Below, piece after piece: positions 17,074-27,593 of a stretch of DNA of 64,000 nucleotides. Within the stretch, counting starts at the first letter, position 1. Every line of letters starts with the position of its first letter. Made by a program: the position numbers and the translations under genes. Source of the DNA: Kaistia soli DSM 19436. GTDB taxonomy: Bacteria > Pseudomonadota > Alphaproteobacteria > Rhizobiales > Kaistiaceae. The notes under the pieces are model-generated. The model was not told where the DNA came from. It saw nothing but the letters and a program-made list of their open reading frames with translations, and ran no database searches. Location of the stretch: contig NZ_FQUP01000003.1 of the NCBI RefSeq assembly GCF_900129325.1, forward strand, positions 558,001 through 622,000. Direction: 5' to 3'.

Positions 17074-17496
17074 ATGACATTCAGCTTCGTGCGCCGTTGC
17101 GGCGCGATCGGCCTCGTTGCCGCAGGAACTCTGCTCGCGCTCGCGTTGCCGGCCTCGGCCGAGCGGATCACCAACCCGGTTGCCGAATTTGCCGGTCTCG
17201 ACAAGATCACCGGCCGCATCATCACCTTCGACGTCTATATGAACGAGACGGTGCAGTTCGGCGCGCTACAGGTGACGCCGCGCGTCTGCTATTCGCGCCC
17301 GCCGACCGAACCGCCCCAGACGGACGCCTTCGTCGAGGTCGACGAGATCACCCTCGCCCGCAAGGTGCGCCGCATCTTCACGGGTTGGATGTTCGCGGAC
17401 AGCCCGGGCCTTCATGCCGTCGACCACGCCGTCTATGACGTCTGGCTCGCCAACTGCAAGACTTCGTCGACCGTCGCGCCACCGGCCAAGCCGTAG
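17074..17496 (+). CDS. DUF2155 domain-containing periplasmic protein
   Basis: A 140-residue protein with a cleavable signal peptide ([20 protein letters not shown], cut after PASA). The DUF2155 body has [20 protein letters not shown], the [10 protein letters not shown] cysteine, and a C-terminal DVWLANC with a second cysteine that could form a disulfide. The function is unknown. In related genomes it commonly sits next to a complex I accessory gene and aat; here aat is its convergent neighbour, and the two genes overlap by 64 bases. Confidence 0.85.
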   Translation: MTFSFVRRCGAIGLVAAGTLLALALPASAERITNPVAEFAGLDKITGRIITFDVYMNETVQFGALQVTPRVCYSRPPTEPPQTDAFVEVDEITLARKVRRIFTGWMFADSPGLHAVDHAVYDVWLANCKTSSTVAPPAKP

Positions 17497-18110
17497 AAAT
17501 TGCCGTCGATCGTCAGCGCTGCTTCAAGCTTTTCGTGATAGACGTCGCGATCGATCTCGATCGCGCCGAAGCGCTGGAGATGCTCGGTGGTGAACTGAGC
17601 GTCGAGCAGGCTGAAACCGCCGGCCTTCAGCCGCGCCACAAGATAGACCAGCGCGATCTTCGATGCGTCGGTCGCATGGCTGAACATGCTTTCACCGAAA
17701 AAGGCGCCGCGCAGCCGCACGCCATAGAGCCCGCCCACCAGCTTGCCATCCTGCCAAGCTTCGATGGTGTGGCAGAAGCCGAGCTCGAACAATTCGCCAT
17801 AGAGACGCCGAATGCGGCTGTTGATCCAGGTCTTGTCGCGATAGGTCGAGCGCGGGCCGCCGGCACAGCCCTCGATCACGCCCTCGAAATCGGTATCCAC
17901 GCGGATTTCATACGGTTCGGCGCGCATCGTGCGCGCGAGGCGCCGTGGCACATGGAACCGCTCAAGCGGAAAGATGCCGCGGCTCTCGGGTTCGATCCAG
18001 TAGAGACCGGGATCGTCCGCCGAATCCGACATCGGAAAGATACCGCAGGCATAAGCCTTCAGCAGCACCTGCGGGGTGATCTGGAGCGTGGAATTCGACT
18101 GTCTGGCCAT
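17433..18110 (-). CDS. aat: Leucyl/phenylalanyl-tRNA--protein transferase
   Basis: A 225-residue enzyme of the bacterial N-end rule. It transfers Leu or Phe from tRNA to proteins starting with Arg or Lys, marking them for ClpAP. Family blocks are [68 protein letters not shown] and [16 protein letters not shown]. The ATG at 18110 was chosen because conserved sequence begins immediately. A 193-base gap separates it from accC, upstream on the same strand. Its 3' end overlaps the DUF2155 gene on the other strand. Confidence 0.95.
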   Translation of the reverse strand: MARQSNSTLQITPQVLLKAYACGIFPMSDSADDPGLYWIEPESRGIFPLERFHVPRRLARTMRAEPYEIRVDTDFEGVIEGCAGGPRSTYRDKTWINSRIRRLYGELFELGFCHTIEAWQDGKLVGGLYGVRLRGAFFGESMFSHATDASKIALVYLVARLKAGGFSLLDAQFTTEHLQRFGAIEIDRDVYHEKLEAALTIDGNFYGLAGGATVDEVLQLASQTS

Positions 18111-18303
18111 GCTTCGTCCGCGTGGGCACGGTCCGGAGACGAGCTCTCCTGCCGCATTGATGCCTGACGCGCCCGCCCCGGCGACGAATCGCAGCATGCC
18201 ACGCGAAGCGCCGGGACAGAAGGGGCGACGCGCCGTCACCACCGGGCGGCGCACATACCTCACAGGAAGCGGTAGTGAGGCAGGGGGACCCGCCCTCGCC
18301 TCT

Positions 18304-19647
18304 TTACTGGTCGACCGCCAGCTTCTTCTCGAGCCAGTGGATGTCGTAGCGGCCGTCGGCGATGTCCTGGTCGTCGACAAGGTCGCGGAACAACGGAATC
18401 GTCGTCTTGATCCCGTCGACCACGAACTCATCGAGCGCCCGGCGGAGCCGCATCATGCATTCGACGCGATTGCGACCATGCACGATGAGCTTGCCGATCA
18501 GGCTGTCGTAGTAAGGCGGGATCTTGTAGCCCTGATAGACGCCTGAATCGACTCGGACGCCAAGGCCGCCCGGCGGGTGGAAATAGGTGATGAGACCCGG
18601 CGACGGGGTGAACGTGCGCGGATCCTCCGCATTGATACGGCACTCGATCGCGTGGCCCTGGAACTTGACCTCTTCCTGGCGGAACGAAAGACCACTTCCG
18701 GCGGCAACGCGGATCTGCTCGTTGACGAGATCGATGCCCGTCACCGCCTCCGTCACCGGATGCTCCACCTGCAGGCGGGTGTTCATCTCAATGAAGTAGA
18801 ATTCGCCGTTTTCGTAGAGGAATTCGATCGTGCCAGCACCGGAATAGCCGAGATCGCCGATCGCCTTGGCGCAGACGGCGCCGATGCGGTCGCGTTCCTC
18901 GGCGTTGAGAGCCGGTGAGCCGGCCTCTTCCCAGACCTTCTGGTGGCGGCGCTGCAGCGAGCAGTCGCGTTCGCCGAGGTGAACGGCATAGCCCTTGCCG
19001 TCGCCGAGAACCTGAATCTCGATATGCCGGGGCTTCTCGAGATACTTCTCCATATAGACGGCGTCGTCGCCGAAGGCGGCCTTCGATTCCGAGCGGGCCG
19101 TCGCATAGGCGATCGGCAGTTCAGCCGCCGAGCGGGCGACCTTCATGCCACGACCGCCGCCGCCGGCCGAAGCCTTGATCAGCACGGGATAGCCGATTTC
19201 GGCGGCGATCTTCAGCGCGTCGGCCTCGTCCTTCAACGCACCGGCGGAACCCGGAACGACCGGAATGCCAAGGCGCTGCGCCGTACGCTTCGCCTCGATC
19301 TTGTCGCCCATGATGCGGATGTGATTGGAGCTCGGCCCGATAAAGGTGAGGTTGTGTGCCTCGAGGATCTCGGCGAACCGCGCATTCTCGGACAGGAAGC
19401 CGTAGCCCGGATGCACAGCATCGGCGCCCGTGATCTCGCAGGCAGCGAGGATCGAGGCGACGTTGAGATAGCTGTCGCGTGCCGGCGGCGGGCCGATGCA
19501 GACGCTTTCGTCGGCGAGACGCACATGCATCGCATCGGCATCGGCGGTCGAATGAACGGCCACAGTCTCGATACCGAGTTCCTTGCAGGCGCGAAGCACC
19601 CGGAGGGCGATCTCGCCGCGATTCGCTATGAGGATCTTGTTGAACAT
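18304..19647 (-). CDS. accC: Acetyl-CoA carboxylase, biotin carboxylase subunit
   Basis: A 447-residue ATP-grasp enzyme that carboxylates biotin on AccB, the first step of fatty acid synthesis. It begins [21 protein letters not shown], with [15 protein letters not shown], the glycine-rich ATP lid [14 protein letters not shown], metal ligands in [16 protein letters not shown], and the CRINAEDP segment near residue 340. Two starts are possible: the ATG at 19647, which fits the family N-terminus [11 protein letters not shown], or a GTG at 19665 overlapping the accB stop as GTGA. It is in the aroQ-accB-accC operon. Confidence 0.97.
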   Translation of the reverse strand: MFNKILIANRGEIALRVLRACKELGIETVAVHSTADADAMHVRLADESVCIGPPPARDSYLNVASILAACEITGADAVHPGYGFLSENARFAEILEAHNLTFIGPSSNHIRIMGDKIEAKRTAQRLGIPVVPGSAGALKDEADALKIAAEIGYPVLIKASAGGGGRGMKVARSAAELPIAYATARSESKAAFGDDAVYMEKYLEKPRHIEIQVLGDGKGYAVHLGERDCSLQRRHQKVWEEAGSPALNAEERDRIGAVCAKAIGDLGYSGAGTIEFLYENGEFYFIEMNTRLQVEHPVTEAVTGIDLVNEQIRVAAGSGLSFRQEEVKFQGHAIECRINAEDPRTFTPSPGLITYFHPPGGLGVRVDSGVYQGYKIPPYYDSLIGKLIVHGRNRVECMMRLRRALDEFVVDGIKTTIPLFRDLVDDQDIADGRYDIHWLEKKLAVDQ

Positions 19648-19661
19648 CGGCTGATTGGTGC

Positions 19662-20123
19662 TCACTCGATGATCAACAGCGGTTCGCCGTATTCGACCGG
19701 CTGCCCGTCCGTGACCATGATCGCCTTCACGGTACCTGCCCGCGGCGCAGGAATCTGGTTCATCGTCTTCATCGCTTCGACGATCAGCAGCGTCTGCCCC
19801 TCGCGGACCGTATCGCCGATTTCGACGAAGGTCTTGGCGCCGGGCTCAGGCGAACGATAGGCGGTGCCGACCATCGGCGAAGGCACGACGCCCGGATGGC
19901 CGACGAGGCTCGTCTCGGCAGGAACGACGACAGCAGCGACGGGTGCCGCCTGCGGCGCCTGGGGAGCCATCTGATAGGCGACGGGCGCCGCCTGCAGATT
20001 GCGCGCGACGCGGATGCGCAGATCGCCATGTTCGACCTCGATCTCGCTGAGATCCGTCTCCGTCAGCAATGTCGCCAGCTGGCGGATCAGTTCCTGATCG
20101 ATGGTCGATGTCTTGTTCGTCAT
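19662..20123 (-). CDS. accB: Acetyl-CoA carboxylase, biotin carboxyl carrier protein
   Basis: A 153-residue protein with an N-terminal helical region, a Pro/Ala-rich hinge (about residues 44-78) and the C-terminal biotinyl domain. The biotin attachment site is Lys119 in [10 protein letters not shown], and the start of the domain is [16 protein letters not shown]. It carries carboxybiotin from AccC to the carboxyltransferase. It lies 40 bases after aroQ and runs into accC, in one operon. Confidence 0.96.
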   Translation of the reverse strand: MTNKTSTIDQELIRQLATLLTETDLSEIEVEHGDLRIRVARNLQAAPVAYQMAPQAPQAAPVAAVVVPAETSLVGHPGVVPSPMVGTAYRSPEPGAKTFVEIGDTVREGQTLLIVEAMKTMNQIPAPRAGTVKAIMVTDGQPVEYGEPLLIIE

Positions 20124-20163
20124 GAGCTTCGCACTTTCATGGAGCGACCTTGCCTTGTCCGTG

Positions 20164-20601
20164 TCAGACGACGTGCGGCTGAAGCGCCGTCAGCGCCAGC
20201 TGGTAGCCGAGCGGGCCGAACCCGCAGATGACGCCGAGGGCGGCCGGAGAAATATAGGAGTGGTGGCGGAACGTCTCCCGGGCGAAGACATTCGACAGAT
20301 GCACTTCGATCGTCGGCAGGGCAACCGCACGAATGGCGTCATGCAACGCGATCGATGTGTGGGTGTAGGCGCCGGGATTGATGACGATGCCACGGCAGCG
20401 CCCGAGCGCTTCATGGATCCAGTCGACCAGCATGCCTTCATGATTGGACTGGCGGAAGTCGACACTGATGCCGAGGCCGGCGCCGAAAGCCGTCGTCTCC
20501 GTCTCGATCTCCGCAAGTGTCCGTGCGCCGTAGACGCCGGGTTCCCGCTTGCCGAGCATGTTGAGATTGGGGCCGTTGAGGACCAGGACCGAAATCGTCA
20601 T
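20164..20601 (-). CDS. aroQ: Type II 3-dehydroquinate dehydratase
   Basis: A 145-residue dodecamer-forming enzyme of the shikimate pathway. It has [18 protein letters not shown] (Arg and the catalytic Tyr at about 24), [13 protein letters not shown], the catalytic His in [12 protein letters not shown], and [18 protein letters not shown]. First gene of aroQ-accB-accC. A hairpin terminator of the upstream dsbA-like gene lies between, so the operon should have its own promoter within 20602-20695. Confidence 0.96.
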   Translation of the reverse strand: MTISVLVLNGPNLNMLGKREPGVYGARTLAEIETETTAFGAGLGISVDFRQSNHEGMLVDWIHEALGRCRGIVINPGAYTHTSIALHDAIRAVALPTIEVHLSNVFARETFRHHSYISPAALGVICGFGPLGYQLALTALQPHVV

Positions 20602-20695
20602 CGAATGGCTTCTGCCGCAACCGTTGACCGCGACCAGCCACGCAAAGGCGCGTGGGCCGGAGCGCGCCGGTTATAGGGGGTCGGCCGGCAAAGGA

Positions 20696-20724
20696 AAAGC
20701 CCCGCCCTTGGAAGGCGAAGCTTT
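20696..20724 (-). terminator. Rho-independent terminator after the DsbA-family gene
   Basis: On the minus strand AAAGCTTCGCC (20724-20714) pairs with GGCGGGGCTTT (20706-20696) through 11 bp including two G-U pairs, with a 7-base loop and a short T-run ending the stem. It starts 26 bases beyond the DsbA-family stop codon. Confidence 0.7.
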
Positions 20725-20750
20725 GTGGATTTCAGGGCGTCGACAAACAA

Positions 20751-21578
20751 TCAGCAGGTCGCCTGGCCGCAGTCGCGGACCGACTTGATCTTCTGCTTCA
20801 GCGTGTCGTAGCCGACCGCGCCAACGACGACATCGCCCTGCAGGACATAGGTCGGCGTCCCGTTGATGCCGAGCGCCTGCGCAAGGCCATATGATTCGTT
20901 GATCGTCGCAGCGACCTCCGGCTCCTTCAGCCGCGCCTTGACGGCGTCGGGGTCGAGGCCGATATCGGCCGCAACCGCCAGCGCGCGGGCGCCGTTGACC
21001 TCGCCTTTGCTCATAAGCAGTTCATCGAAGAAGCCCTGGTACTTGTCGGGCGCCATCTCGTGAACGACGACCGCGACTTGCGCGGCCTCCTCGGAGCCAG
21101 GCCCGAGAACCGGGAATTCCTTCAGCACGACGCGGAGACCCTTGTCCTCCTCCATCAGCTGCTTCAGGTCGGCATGGGCGCGCTTGCAGTATCCGCAGTT
21201 GTAGTCGAAGAACTCGACAAGCGTGACATCGCCATTGGGATTGCCGAGCACGACCTGGCGCTTCGAATTGAAGAGGAGGTCGGAATATTTGGCGACATTC
21301 GCCTTCTTGGCGTCCGATTCGGCCACCTGCTGGCGACGATCGAGCTCCTGCATCGCATCGCGGATGACCTCCGGATGCTGCATCAGATAGTCCTTGACGA
21401 TCGCGCCGATGGCCTCCTGCTGCGTCTTGTCGAAAGCGGTCTGGTCGGCATTGGCGACTGAAGGTCCGGCGGCCAGGCCGGCAATGACGATCGCCGCGGC
21501 GAAGCCGGCGCCGCTCGCCCTGCGCAACGCGCGGCGCGCTGCCGCCCGGTAGGGGCTTATCGGGGAAATCTCGAACAT
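20751..21578 (-). CDS. DsbA family thioredoxin-fold protein
   Basis: A 275-residue secreted oxidoreductase. The N-terminal ~44 residues form a signal sequence (GFAAAIVIAGLAAGPSVANA). An alpha-helical segment comes next, then a DsbA domain with active-site CGYC at residues 128-131 in FFDYNCGYCKRAH, and a cis-proline loop GINGTPTYVL near 241. It probably introduces or isomerises disulfides in the periplasm, like Com1/BdbD. Two further cysteines lie near the C-terminus (DCGQATC), which may form a structural disulfide. It has its own downstream terminator. Confidence 0.92.
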   Translation of the reverse strand: MFEISPISPYRAAARRALRRASGAGFAAAIVIAGLAAGPSVANADQTAFDKTQQEAIGAIVKDYLMQHPEVIRDAMQELDRRQQVAESDAKKANVAKYSDLLFNSKRQVVLGNPNGDVTLVEFFDYNCGYCKRAHADLKQLMEEDKGLRVVLKEFPVLGPGSEEAAQVAVVVHEMAPDKYQGFFDELLMSKGEVNGARALAVAADIGLDPDAVKARLKEPEVAATINESYGLAQALGINGTPTYVLQGDVVVGAVGYDTLKQKIKSVRDCGQATC

Positions 21579-21646
21579 GAAGAGCGGACCCTTGCTGGAA
21601 ATGAAGGCGACGGCGGCCGGATAAGATCGTACCGCGAGGATTGGGC

Positions 21647-23050
21647 TCAGCCCGGTTTTGCTGGAGTATAGGACACGATGTCATCGGCACGAAGCCAGGC
21701 AGGCGAGCCACGCTTCAGCGCGGCCTGCGCGCGTGTGGCATGCCGCTTGGCGTCGGCATAATTGCCAGCAGCGAACTCGCCCTGCGCGGTAGCGAGATCC
21801 GCCATGGCAATATCACCGCGGATCGCATAGGCGCGGGCCAGGCTGCGATAGCCGATGGGCACTTCGGGATCGTCGCGAAGTCCGATGGTAAGGTTCTTCA
21901 CGGCCTCGTCGACCGTCTTCGGATCGCCCGTTTCGACAAGCGCCTGACCGAGCATGATCTTGAGCAGGCCAGAGCGCGGCGCGAACGCAACCGCCTTGCG
22001 AAGGCCCGGCACGGCAAGGCCGGCACGGCCGTTCTCGAGCTCGATCTGGCCCTGCAACTCCCAGAAATAGGGATTTTTCGGCTGCGCTCGCAAAAGGCCG
22101 TCAAGCATTGTGAGGGCGCCCTGCGCATTGCCGTTGCGATAGGCGGCGATCGTGCGGGCATATTGCGCCGGTAGCGACGTGTCGCTCGGCGGATAACGGC
22201 GCATGATTGTGTCCAGGTCGCCGGTAAAGCCGACAAGCTTGGCGCGCACCATGTCGTGTCGCGCCTGAAGCGCCGCTGGGTCCTTGGTGTTGTAATAGGG
22301 GCTGGCCTTCGCCTCGCGCTCGATCAAGTCGATGCGCTCGCGCGGCATCGGATGGCTCTGCAGATAAGGATTGACGCCCCGGGCAGAGAACAGCGTGTTG
22401 TCGGCGAAGCGGTTGAACGTCGTCAGCATGCCCTTGGCCGACTGGCCGCTCTTTTTGAGATAGGTGAGCGCCGATTGATCGGCGGCCATCTCCTCCGAGC
22501 GCTGGTACCCAAGCAGCGAGCGGCGCGCGGCCTCGCTCGATCCGGCGACGATGCCGCCGCCCGCGCGCGCTGCATCGGGCGAACCCGAAGCGGAGCCGGC
22601 AATGGCGGCACCGATGCCGGCGATCGCGCCGATCGTGGCGAGCGTGTTGGCACGGTCGACCTGCTCGCGCAGCTTGGTCTGATGATCCCCGGCGAGGTGA
22701 CCGGTCTCATGCGCCAGCACCCCGATCAGTTCATTCGGCGTCTTCGAGTCGATAATCGCGCCGGTGTTCACAACGAGCTTCTGGCCGGTGGCGACGAAGG
22801 CGTTGAATGACGGATCCTCGACCAGGAACAGCTCGACGGCACTGGAACGGACACCGGCCGCCTTGAAGATCGGGCGGATATAGTCCTGGATCAGCGCCTC
22901 GGTCTCGGCATCGCGGATGAAATTCCGCTTATCGGCACTCTGGGCCCATGCGGGCGACAGACACATCGTCGAGACCAATGACAGCCCGGCCGCAGATACG
23001 ACCAGACCGCGCGCCATCCCTCGTAGCCTTCGCCCCGCCGCCGTCAGCAT
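21647..23050 (-). CDS. M48 family metalloprotease with TPR region (BepA-like)
   Basis: A 467-residue secreted Zn protease. After a signal peptide (GLVVSAAGLSLVSTMCLSPAWA) comes the M48 domain with zinc motif HETGH at 114-118 and the third ligand in SEEMAADQSAL. An SHPMPRERIDLIE block follows, and the C-terminal ~170 residues form TPR-like helical repeats (PKNPYFWELQGQIELENGRA, RSLARAYAIRGDIAMADLA). This is the BepA layout, a periplasmic protease and chaperone for outer-membrane protein assembly. The ATG at 23050 has GAAGG three bases upstream. It is divergent from the aminotransferase gene. Confidence 0.92.
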   Translation of the reverse strand: MLTAAGRRLRGMARGLVVSAAGLSLVSTMCLSPAWAQSADKRNFIRDAETEALIQDYIRPIFKAAGVRSSAVELFLVEDPSFNAFVATGQKLVVNTGAIIDSKTPNELIGVLAHETGHLAGDHQTKLREQVDRANTLATIGAIAGIGAAIAGSASGSPDAARAGGGIVAGSSEAARRSLLGYQRSEEMAADQSALTYLKKSGQSAKGMLTTFNRFADNTLFSARGVNPYLQSHPMPRERIDLIEREAKASPYYNTKDPAALQARHDMVRAKLVGFTGDLDTIMRRYPPSDTSLPAQYARTIAAYRNGNAQGALTMLDGLLRAQPKNPYFWELQGQIELENGRAGLAVPGLRKAVAFAPRSGLLKIMLGQALVETGDPKTVDEAVKNLTIGLRDDPEVPIGYRSLARAYAIRGDIAMADLATAQGEFAAGNYADAKRHATRAQAALKRGSPAWLRADDIVSYTPAKPG

Positions 23051-23178
23051 GCCTTCAAAGCCCGTTCTTCCTCTCGAAGGCCCGGCACTGTAAAAGCGCG
23101 GCCATCGCGTAGTCAGCCTATCGATGGCCAGATCAATTGGGCAATAGCAAGACTTGGCCCGCAAGGACAACAAGCGGC

Positions 23179-24369
23179 ATGAATAGAGACGAACAAGTTC
23201 CGTTGATCGAACGGTCCGATGGCCCATCGCGACGCAGCGCCGTCGCGCCCTTCATCGCCATGGACGTCAAATCTGCGGCCAATGCCCTTGAGGCAGCCGG
23301 CCAGCGTGTCCTGCACATGGAGATCGGCGAACCAGGTGCATCGACGCCGCGATTGGTCCGTGAGGCCGCGCGCGCGGCGCTCGATGGCGGCCGGCTCGGC
23401 TATACCGAGGCGCTCGGCTGGCGGCCCCTGCGCGAGCGGATCGCTCGCCACTATGAAGAGCTGTATGGCGTTACGGTCCCCACCTCGCGCATCGCTGTGA
23501 CAACCGGCTCATCCGCGGGCTTCAACCTCGCCTTCCTCGCCGCATTCGATCATGGCGATCGTGTCGCGATCGCGGCGCCCGGCTATCCGGCCTATCGCAA
23601 TATCCTCGCAGCGCTCGGCCTGCATGTTGTCGAACTGCCGACTTCCGCGCGGGACCGCCATGCCGTGACGCCGGAAATGCTGGAGCGGGCCCATGCCAGC
23701 GGGCCGCTCGCCGGCGTGCTGATAGCGAGCCCCGCCAACCCGACCGGCACGATGATGACGCCCGCGGCGCTCGCCGCGCTGATCGCCACCGCCGACCGGC
23801 TCGGCATCCGCTTCATCTCGGACGAGATCTATCATCGCCTCGTCTATGAAGGCACGGAAACAACCGCGCTCGCCTTCTCGGACGAGGCGATCGTCATCAA
23901 TTCGTTCTCGAAATATTACTGCATGACCGGTTGGCGCATCGGCTGGATGGTCTTGCCGGAAACGCTGGTCAGGCCAGTCGAGCGCATCGGCCAGAGCCTC
24001 TACATCTCGGCGCCCGATCTCTCGCAGCGGGCAGCACTTGCGGCCTTCGAGGCGACGGAGGAATTGGAGGAAATCAAGGCCGGCTACGCCGCCAATCGCC
24101 GCCTGCTGCTCGAGCGTCTTCCCGAGATCGGCTTCGACGATTTCTTTCCCGTCGACGGCGCGTTCTACGTCTATGCCTCGACACGGCGCTTCACTAACGA
24201 TTCCGCCGCCTTTGCCAAGGCCATGCTGGCCGAAGCCGGCGTCGCGGCAACGCCCGGGCTCGACTTCGACCGCGCACGCGGCGACGGCTATATCCGCTTT
24301 TCTTTCGCCGGCGCCGAAGCTGAAATCGCGGAAGCCGTCGATCGAATCGCAGGCTGGCTGAAGCGCTGA
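23179..24369 (+). CDS. Class I/II pyridoxal phosphate-dependent aminotransferase
   Basis: A 396-residue fold-type I aminotransferase of the AspC/alanine-transaminase type. It shows GEPGASTPRLVREAARAAL, YTEALGWRPLRERIARHY, TTGSSAGFNLAF for cofactor binding, SPANPTG, ISDEIYHRLVY, and the PLP lysine in NSFSKYYCMTGWRIGW. The C-terminal Arg that holds the substrate carboxylate is in GYIRFSFA. The substrate is not decided by sequence. It converges on the ROK gene with a 10-base gap. Confidence 0.92.
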   Translation: MNRDEQVPLIERSDGPSRRSAVAPFIAMDVKSAANALEAAGQRVLHMEIGEPGASTPRLVREAARAALDGGRLGYTEALGWRPLRERIARHYEELYGVTVPTSRIAVTTGSSAGFNLAFLAAFDHGDRVAIAAPGYPAYRNILAALGLHVVELPTSARDRHAVTPEMLERAHASGPLAGVLIASPANPTGTMMTPAALAALIATADRLGIRFISDEIYHRLVYEGTETTALAFSDEAIVINSFSKYYCMTGWRIGWMVLPETLVRPVERIGQSLYISAPDLSQRAALAAFEATEELEEIKAGYAANRRLLLERLPEIGFDDFFPVDGAFYVYASTRRFTNDSAAFAKAMLAEAGVAATPGLDFDRARGDGYIRFSFAGAEAEIAEAVDRIAGWLKR

Positions 24370-24379
24370 AGGATGCCGT

Positions 24380-25663
24380 TCAGGCTTTGGCCGCCATTCC
24401 GACAGCTGGGAGCGCCGGGCGGCGGCGCGGCGGGACCGGCTCGTGGTCCGAGCTTGCGAATACCTCGCGATCAAGCCGCTGCAGGGCACCGGCGAGGATG
24501 CCGACATCGACGAGATCGTCTTCGGGTGAGAGCACCTCGATCTCGGTCATGTCGGCGATCTCGGTCACCAAACCCTCCTGGATGCCTGTCCTGAAGCCTT
24601 GCTGCATAAGATCGAAGGCAGCGATGCCGCGCCCGGTGAGCACGACGCGCCCCGGATTGATGAGCCCCATCAGACGGGACAGTCCGTAGCCGAGCGCAAG
24701 GCCCGCCTGGTGATAGGCCGTGCGAGCGCGGTCGTCGCCCGCCCGCGCGCGCGCCTCGAGCTTCGCCATGGTTTCAGCGTCGGGATCAATGTCGGCCGGC
24801 GGCTCGTCGGGCGGCAGCCGCTCGATGGAGCGATAAATGGCGTAGTCGGCGACATAGGCTTCGACACAGCCGCGCCGTCCGCAACGACAGAGAGGCCCGC
24901 CCGGTACGTGATTGGTATGCCCGAACTCGGCGCCGGAGCCGAACGCGCCCGAGAACAGGCGGCCATTGACGTAAAGGCCCATACCGATGCCATAGGCAAT
25001 GAAGATGATCGCGAACGTGCCGCCGTAATGCACCGGGTCGCGCGAGTTCAGCGCCTGCGCCATCATGTCGACGTCATTGGTCATCGACACGGGAACGCCG
25101 AGCGACTCGCTGAGCGGACCCGGCACAGCGCCTACATCGACGGAGACGGTAGGGCTCCAGACGAGACGGCCGGTGGTCCGGTCGACGACACCCGGGATCG
25201 CGATGGGGATTTCGGGGACCTGGCCGAGCGGAACGTCACGCTGGCGAAGATAGTTCCGGATCGCGGCAGCGAGCCTCGGCACAAATTGCGGCGCATCGGC
25301 ACCCATTGTCGGGATCGGCAGACGGGTTCGGTCGACGAGATGGCCCGAATAATCCGACAGGATCAGCGTGACCGAATTCAACGAAATCTTGACGCCAAGC
25401 ACATAGCCGGCCTCGGGATTGAGTGACAGTGCGACGCGCGGACGACCCCGCCCAAGCGGTTTCTCGGCCTTGTCGTCGATCGCGGCCGTCACGATGAGAT
25501 TTTCGGCGAGGAGATCGCCGGTGATGGCCGAAATCGTCGCCGGGCTCAGACCAGTCGCCCGGCCGAGTTCGACCCGCGCCATCATGCCGACCCGCCGCAG
25601 CGCCTCGAGCACTAAGCCGCGGTTCTGACGGCGAACCAGTTCGGTGTCGGCTTTGCTTTGCAA
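24380..25663 (-). CDS. ROK family transcriptional regulator
   Basis: A 427-residue NagC/XylR-type repressor. The N-terminal winged helix-turn-helix (MARVELGRATGLSPATISAI) is followed by a sugar-kinase-like ROK domain with GVKISLNSVTLILSD, MTNDVDMMAQAL, GSGAEFGH and the zinc-binding CRCGRRGCVE signature. The DNA-binding domain shows a regulator rather than a kinase. It is divergent from pgi with about 170 bases between, so control of pgi or of sugar use is a reasonable guess but unproven. Confidence 0.93.
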   Translation of the reverse strand: MQSKADTELVRRQNRGLVLEALRRVGMMARVELGRATGLSPATISAITGDLLAENLIVTAAIDDKAEKPLGRGRPRVALSLNPEAGYVLGVKISLNSVTLILSDYSGHLVDRTRLPIPTMGADAPQFVPRLAAAIRNYLRQRDVPLGQVPEIPIAIPGVVDRTTGRLVWSPTVSVDVGAVPGPLSESLGVPVSMTNDVDMMAQALNSRDPVHYGGTFAIIFIAYGIGMGLYVNGRLFSGAFGSGAEFGHTNHVPGGPLCRCGRRGCVEAYVADYAIYRSIERLPPDEPPADIDPDAETMAKLEARARAGDDRARTAYHQAGLALGYGLSRLMGLINPGRVVLTGRGIAAFDLMQQGFRTGIQEGLVTEIADMTEIEVLSPEDDLVDVGILAGALQRLDREVFASSDHEPVPPRRRPALPAVGMAAKA

Positions 25664-25831
25664 GACTTCACTCTGACAGACTCGTAATCCAACGCGGGCG
25701 AGAATGGGCGATCGGGCTTAGCTTTCCAAGGACTTTCGAGCCGAGCCTCCAGCGTGCGGCCAGCCTTGCCTGGGAGCGACCGGCGTCGTATGTCGTCATG
25801 GCCCCGCCCCGATGCGAAGGATGCACGCCAT

Positions 25832-27484
25832 ATGACCGCCGTCAGAACAGCCGCTGCGGCGGCCGAAGTTGCCAACGCCTTCTCGGCCCTTCGTGGTCAC
25901 AAGGACCGCGTGGAAGCGCAGTCGATGCGCCAGATGTTCGCGGCCGATCCGCAGCGCTTCCAGAAGCTTTCGCTGACGGTCGACGGATTGCTGCTCGATT
26001 ATTCGAAGAACCGGCTCGATACGGCCGCCGTGGTAGCGCTTCTCGATCTCGCGCGCGCTGCCGGGGTCGAGGCGCGCCGGGCGCAGATGTTCGCTGGCGA
26101 GAAGATCAACGTCACCGAAAACCGCGCCGTGCTGCATATCGCCCTGCGCGCACAGCCGGGCGAATCCTATGTGGTCGACGGCAAGAACGTCGTCGAAGAG
26201 GTCCATTCGGTGCTGGACGCCATGGCAGCCTTTGCCAACGGCGTCCGCAGCGGCGCGATCGCCGGCAAGGGTGGCAAGATCACCGACGTCGTCAATATCG
26301 GCATCGGCGGCTCGGATCTGGGTCCAGCCATGGTGACGCTGGCGCTGAGCCCCTATCACGACGGCCCGCGCTCGCATTTTGTTTCCAATGTCGACGGCGC
26401 CCATATCCATGACACGCTCGCCGGCCTCGATCCGGCGACGACGCTGTTCCTCGTCGCCTCCAAGACCTTCACCACTATCGAGACCATGACCAATGCCGGC
26501 ACGGCGCGGAAATGGATCGTCGATGCGCTCGGCGAAGAGGCCGTCGGCGATCATTTCGCCGCGATGTCGACGGCGCTCGACAAGGTCAACGCCTTCGGCA
26601 TCGCCAGCGACCGCACCTTCGGGTTCTGGGACTGGGTCGGCGGCCGCTATTCGGTCTGGTCGGCGATCGGCCTGCCAGTGATGCTCGCCATCGGACCGGA
26701 CAATTTCGGCGACTTCCTTGCCGGCGCCCATGCGATGGACCATCACTTCCTCGACGCGCCGCTTGACCGCAACCTGCCGGTGCTGCTGGCGCTGGTCGGC
26801 ATCTGGAACCGCAACGTGCTCGGCTTTCCGGCCAAGGCGGTGCTGGCCTATGACCAGCGCATGCTCCGCTTTGCCGCCTATCTCCAGCAGCTCGACATGG
26901 AATCGAACGGCAAGCGCGTGACGCTCGACGGCAGCTCGGTCTCGCATTCGACCGGACCGCTCGTCTGGGGCGAGCCCGGGGCCAACGGCCAGCACGCCTT
27001 CTACCAGCTGCTGCATCAGGGCACCGATCCGATCCCGGGCGACTTCCTCGTCGCAGCACGGGCGCATGAGCCCGACGACATCCATCATCGACTGCTGCTC
27101 GCCAACTGCCTGGCACAGACCGAAGCGCTGATGAAGGGCCGCACGACGGACGAAGCGCGCGCCGAGCTACTCGCCGAAGGCAAGGTGCCGACCGAGGCCG
27201 ACCGTCTCGCTCCGCACAAGACTTTCCCGGGCAACCGGCCGACCAACACCATCCTCTACACGCTGCTAGATCCCTTCACGCTCGGCCGCCTGATCGCACT
27301 CTATGAGCATCAGGTGTTCGTGCAGGGCACGATCTGGGGCATCGATTCGTTCGACCAGTGGGGCGTGGAACTGGGCAAGCAGCTCGCCAAGGAACTGCTG
27401 CCGATGATCGAAGGCACGGAAAGCGCGGACAAGCGCGACGCTTCGACCGCCGGCCTCGTCGCCGCGATCGCCGCCCTGCGGTAA
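25832..27484 (+). CDS. pgi: Glucose-6-phosphate isomerase
   Basis: A 550-residue enzyme interconverting glucose-6-phosphate and fructose-6-phosphate. It contains [31 protein letters not shown] for phosphate binding, the signature [18 protein letters not shown] around residue 265, [18 protein letters not shown], and the C-terminal [27 protein letters not shown] block with the active-site Lys. AAGGA precedes the ATG at 25832. It is followed by a hairpin shared with the convergent crp-like gene. Confidence 0.98.
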   Translation: MTAVRTAAAAAEVANAFSALRGHKDRVEAQSMRQMFAADPQRFQKLSLTVDGLLLDYSKNRLDTAAVVALLDLARAAGVEARRAQMFAGEKINVTENRAVLHIALRAQPGESYVVDGKNVVEEVHSVLDAMAAFANGVRSGAIAGKGGKITDVVNIGIGGSDLGPAMVTLALSPYHDGPRSHFVSNVDGAHIHDTLAGLDPATTLFLVASKTFTTIETMTNAGTARKWIVDALGEEAVGDHFAAMSTALDKVNAFGIASDRTFGFWDWVGGRYSVWSAIGLPVMLAIGPDNFGDFLAGAHAMDHHFLDAPLDRNLPVLLALVGIWNRNVLGFPAKAVLAYDQRMLRFAAYLQQLDMESNGKRVTLDGSSVSHSTGPLVWGEPGANGQHAFYQLLHQGTDPIPGDFLVAARAHEPDDIHHRLLLANCLAQTEALMKGRTTDEARAELLAEGKVPTEADRLAPHKTFPGNRPTNTILYTLLDPFTLGRLIALYEHQVFVQGTIWGIDSFDQWGVELGKQLAKELLPMIEGTESADKRDASTAGLVAAIAALR

Positions 27485-27516
27485 CGGCCGCAGAGCCAGG
27501 GGTCTGCGAGGAAAGT

Positions 27517-27547
27517 CTGGATTGTCGGTTCAAGGCCGGCAATCCAG
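27517..27547. terminator. Bidirectional hairpin between pgi and the Crp/Fnr gene
   Basis: Arms CTGGATTGTCGG (27517-27528) and CCGGCAATCCAG (27536-27547) pair over 12 bp with one G-U pair and a 7-base loop. They lie between two convergent stop codons. No clear T-run follows. Confidence 0.65.
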
Positions 27548-27593
27548 CTCTTCCCGGTCGCGCGATGCGGCGAAGCCTGACGGCGCCGTCCGC

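Noticed and set aside
25796-27088. A 430-codon open frame on the minus strand opposite pgi
   Set aside because: It is a mirror of pgi with no family features and no ribosome binding site.
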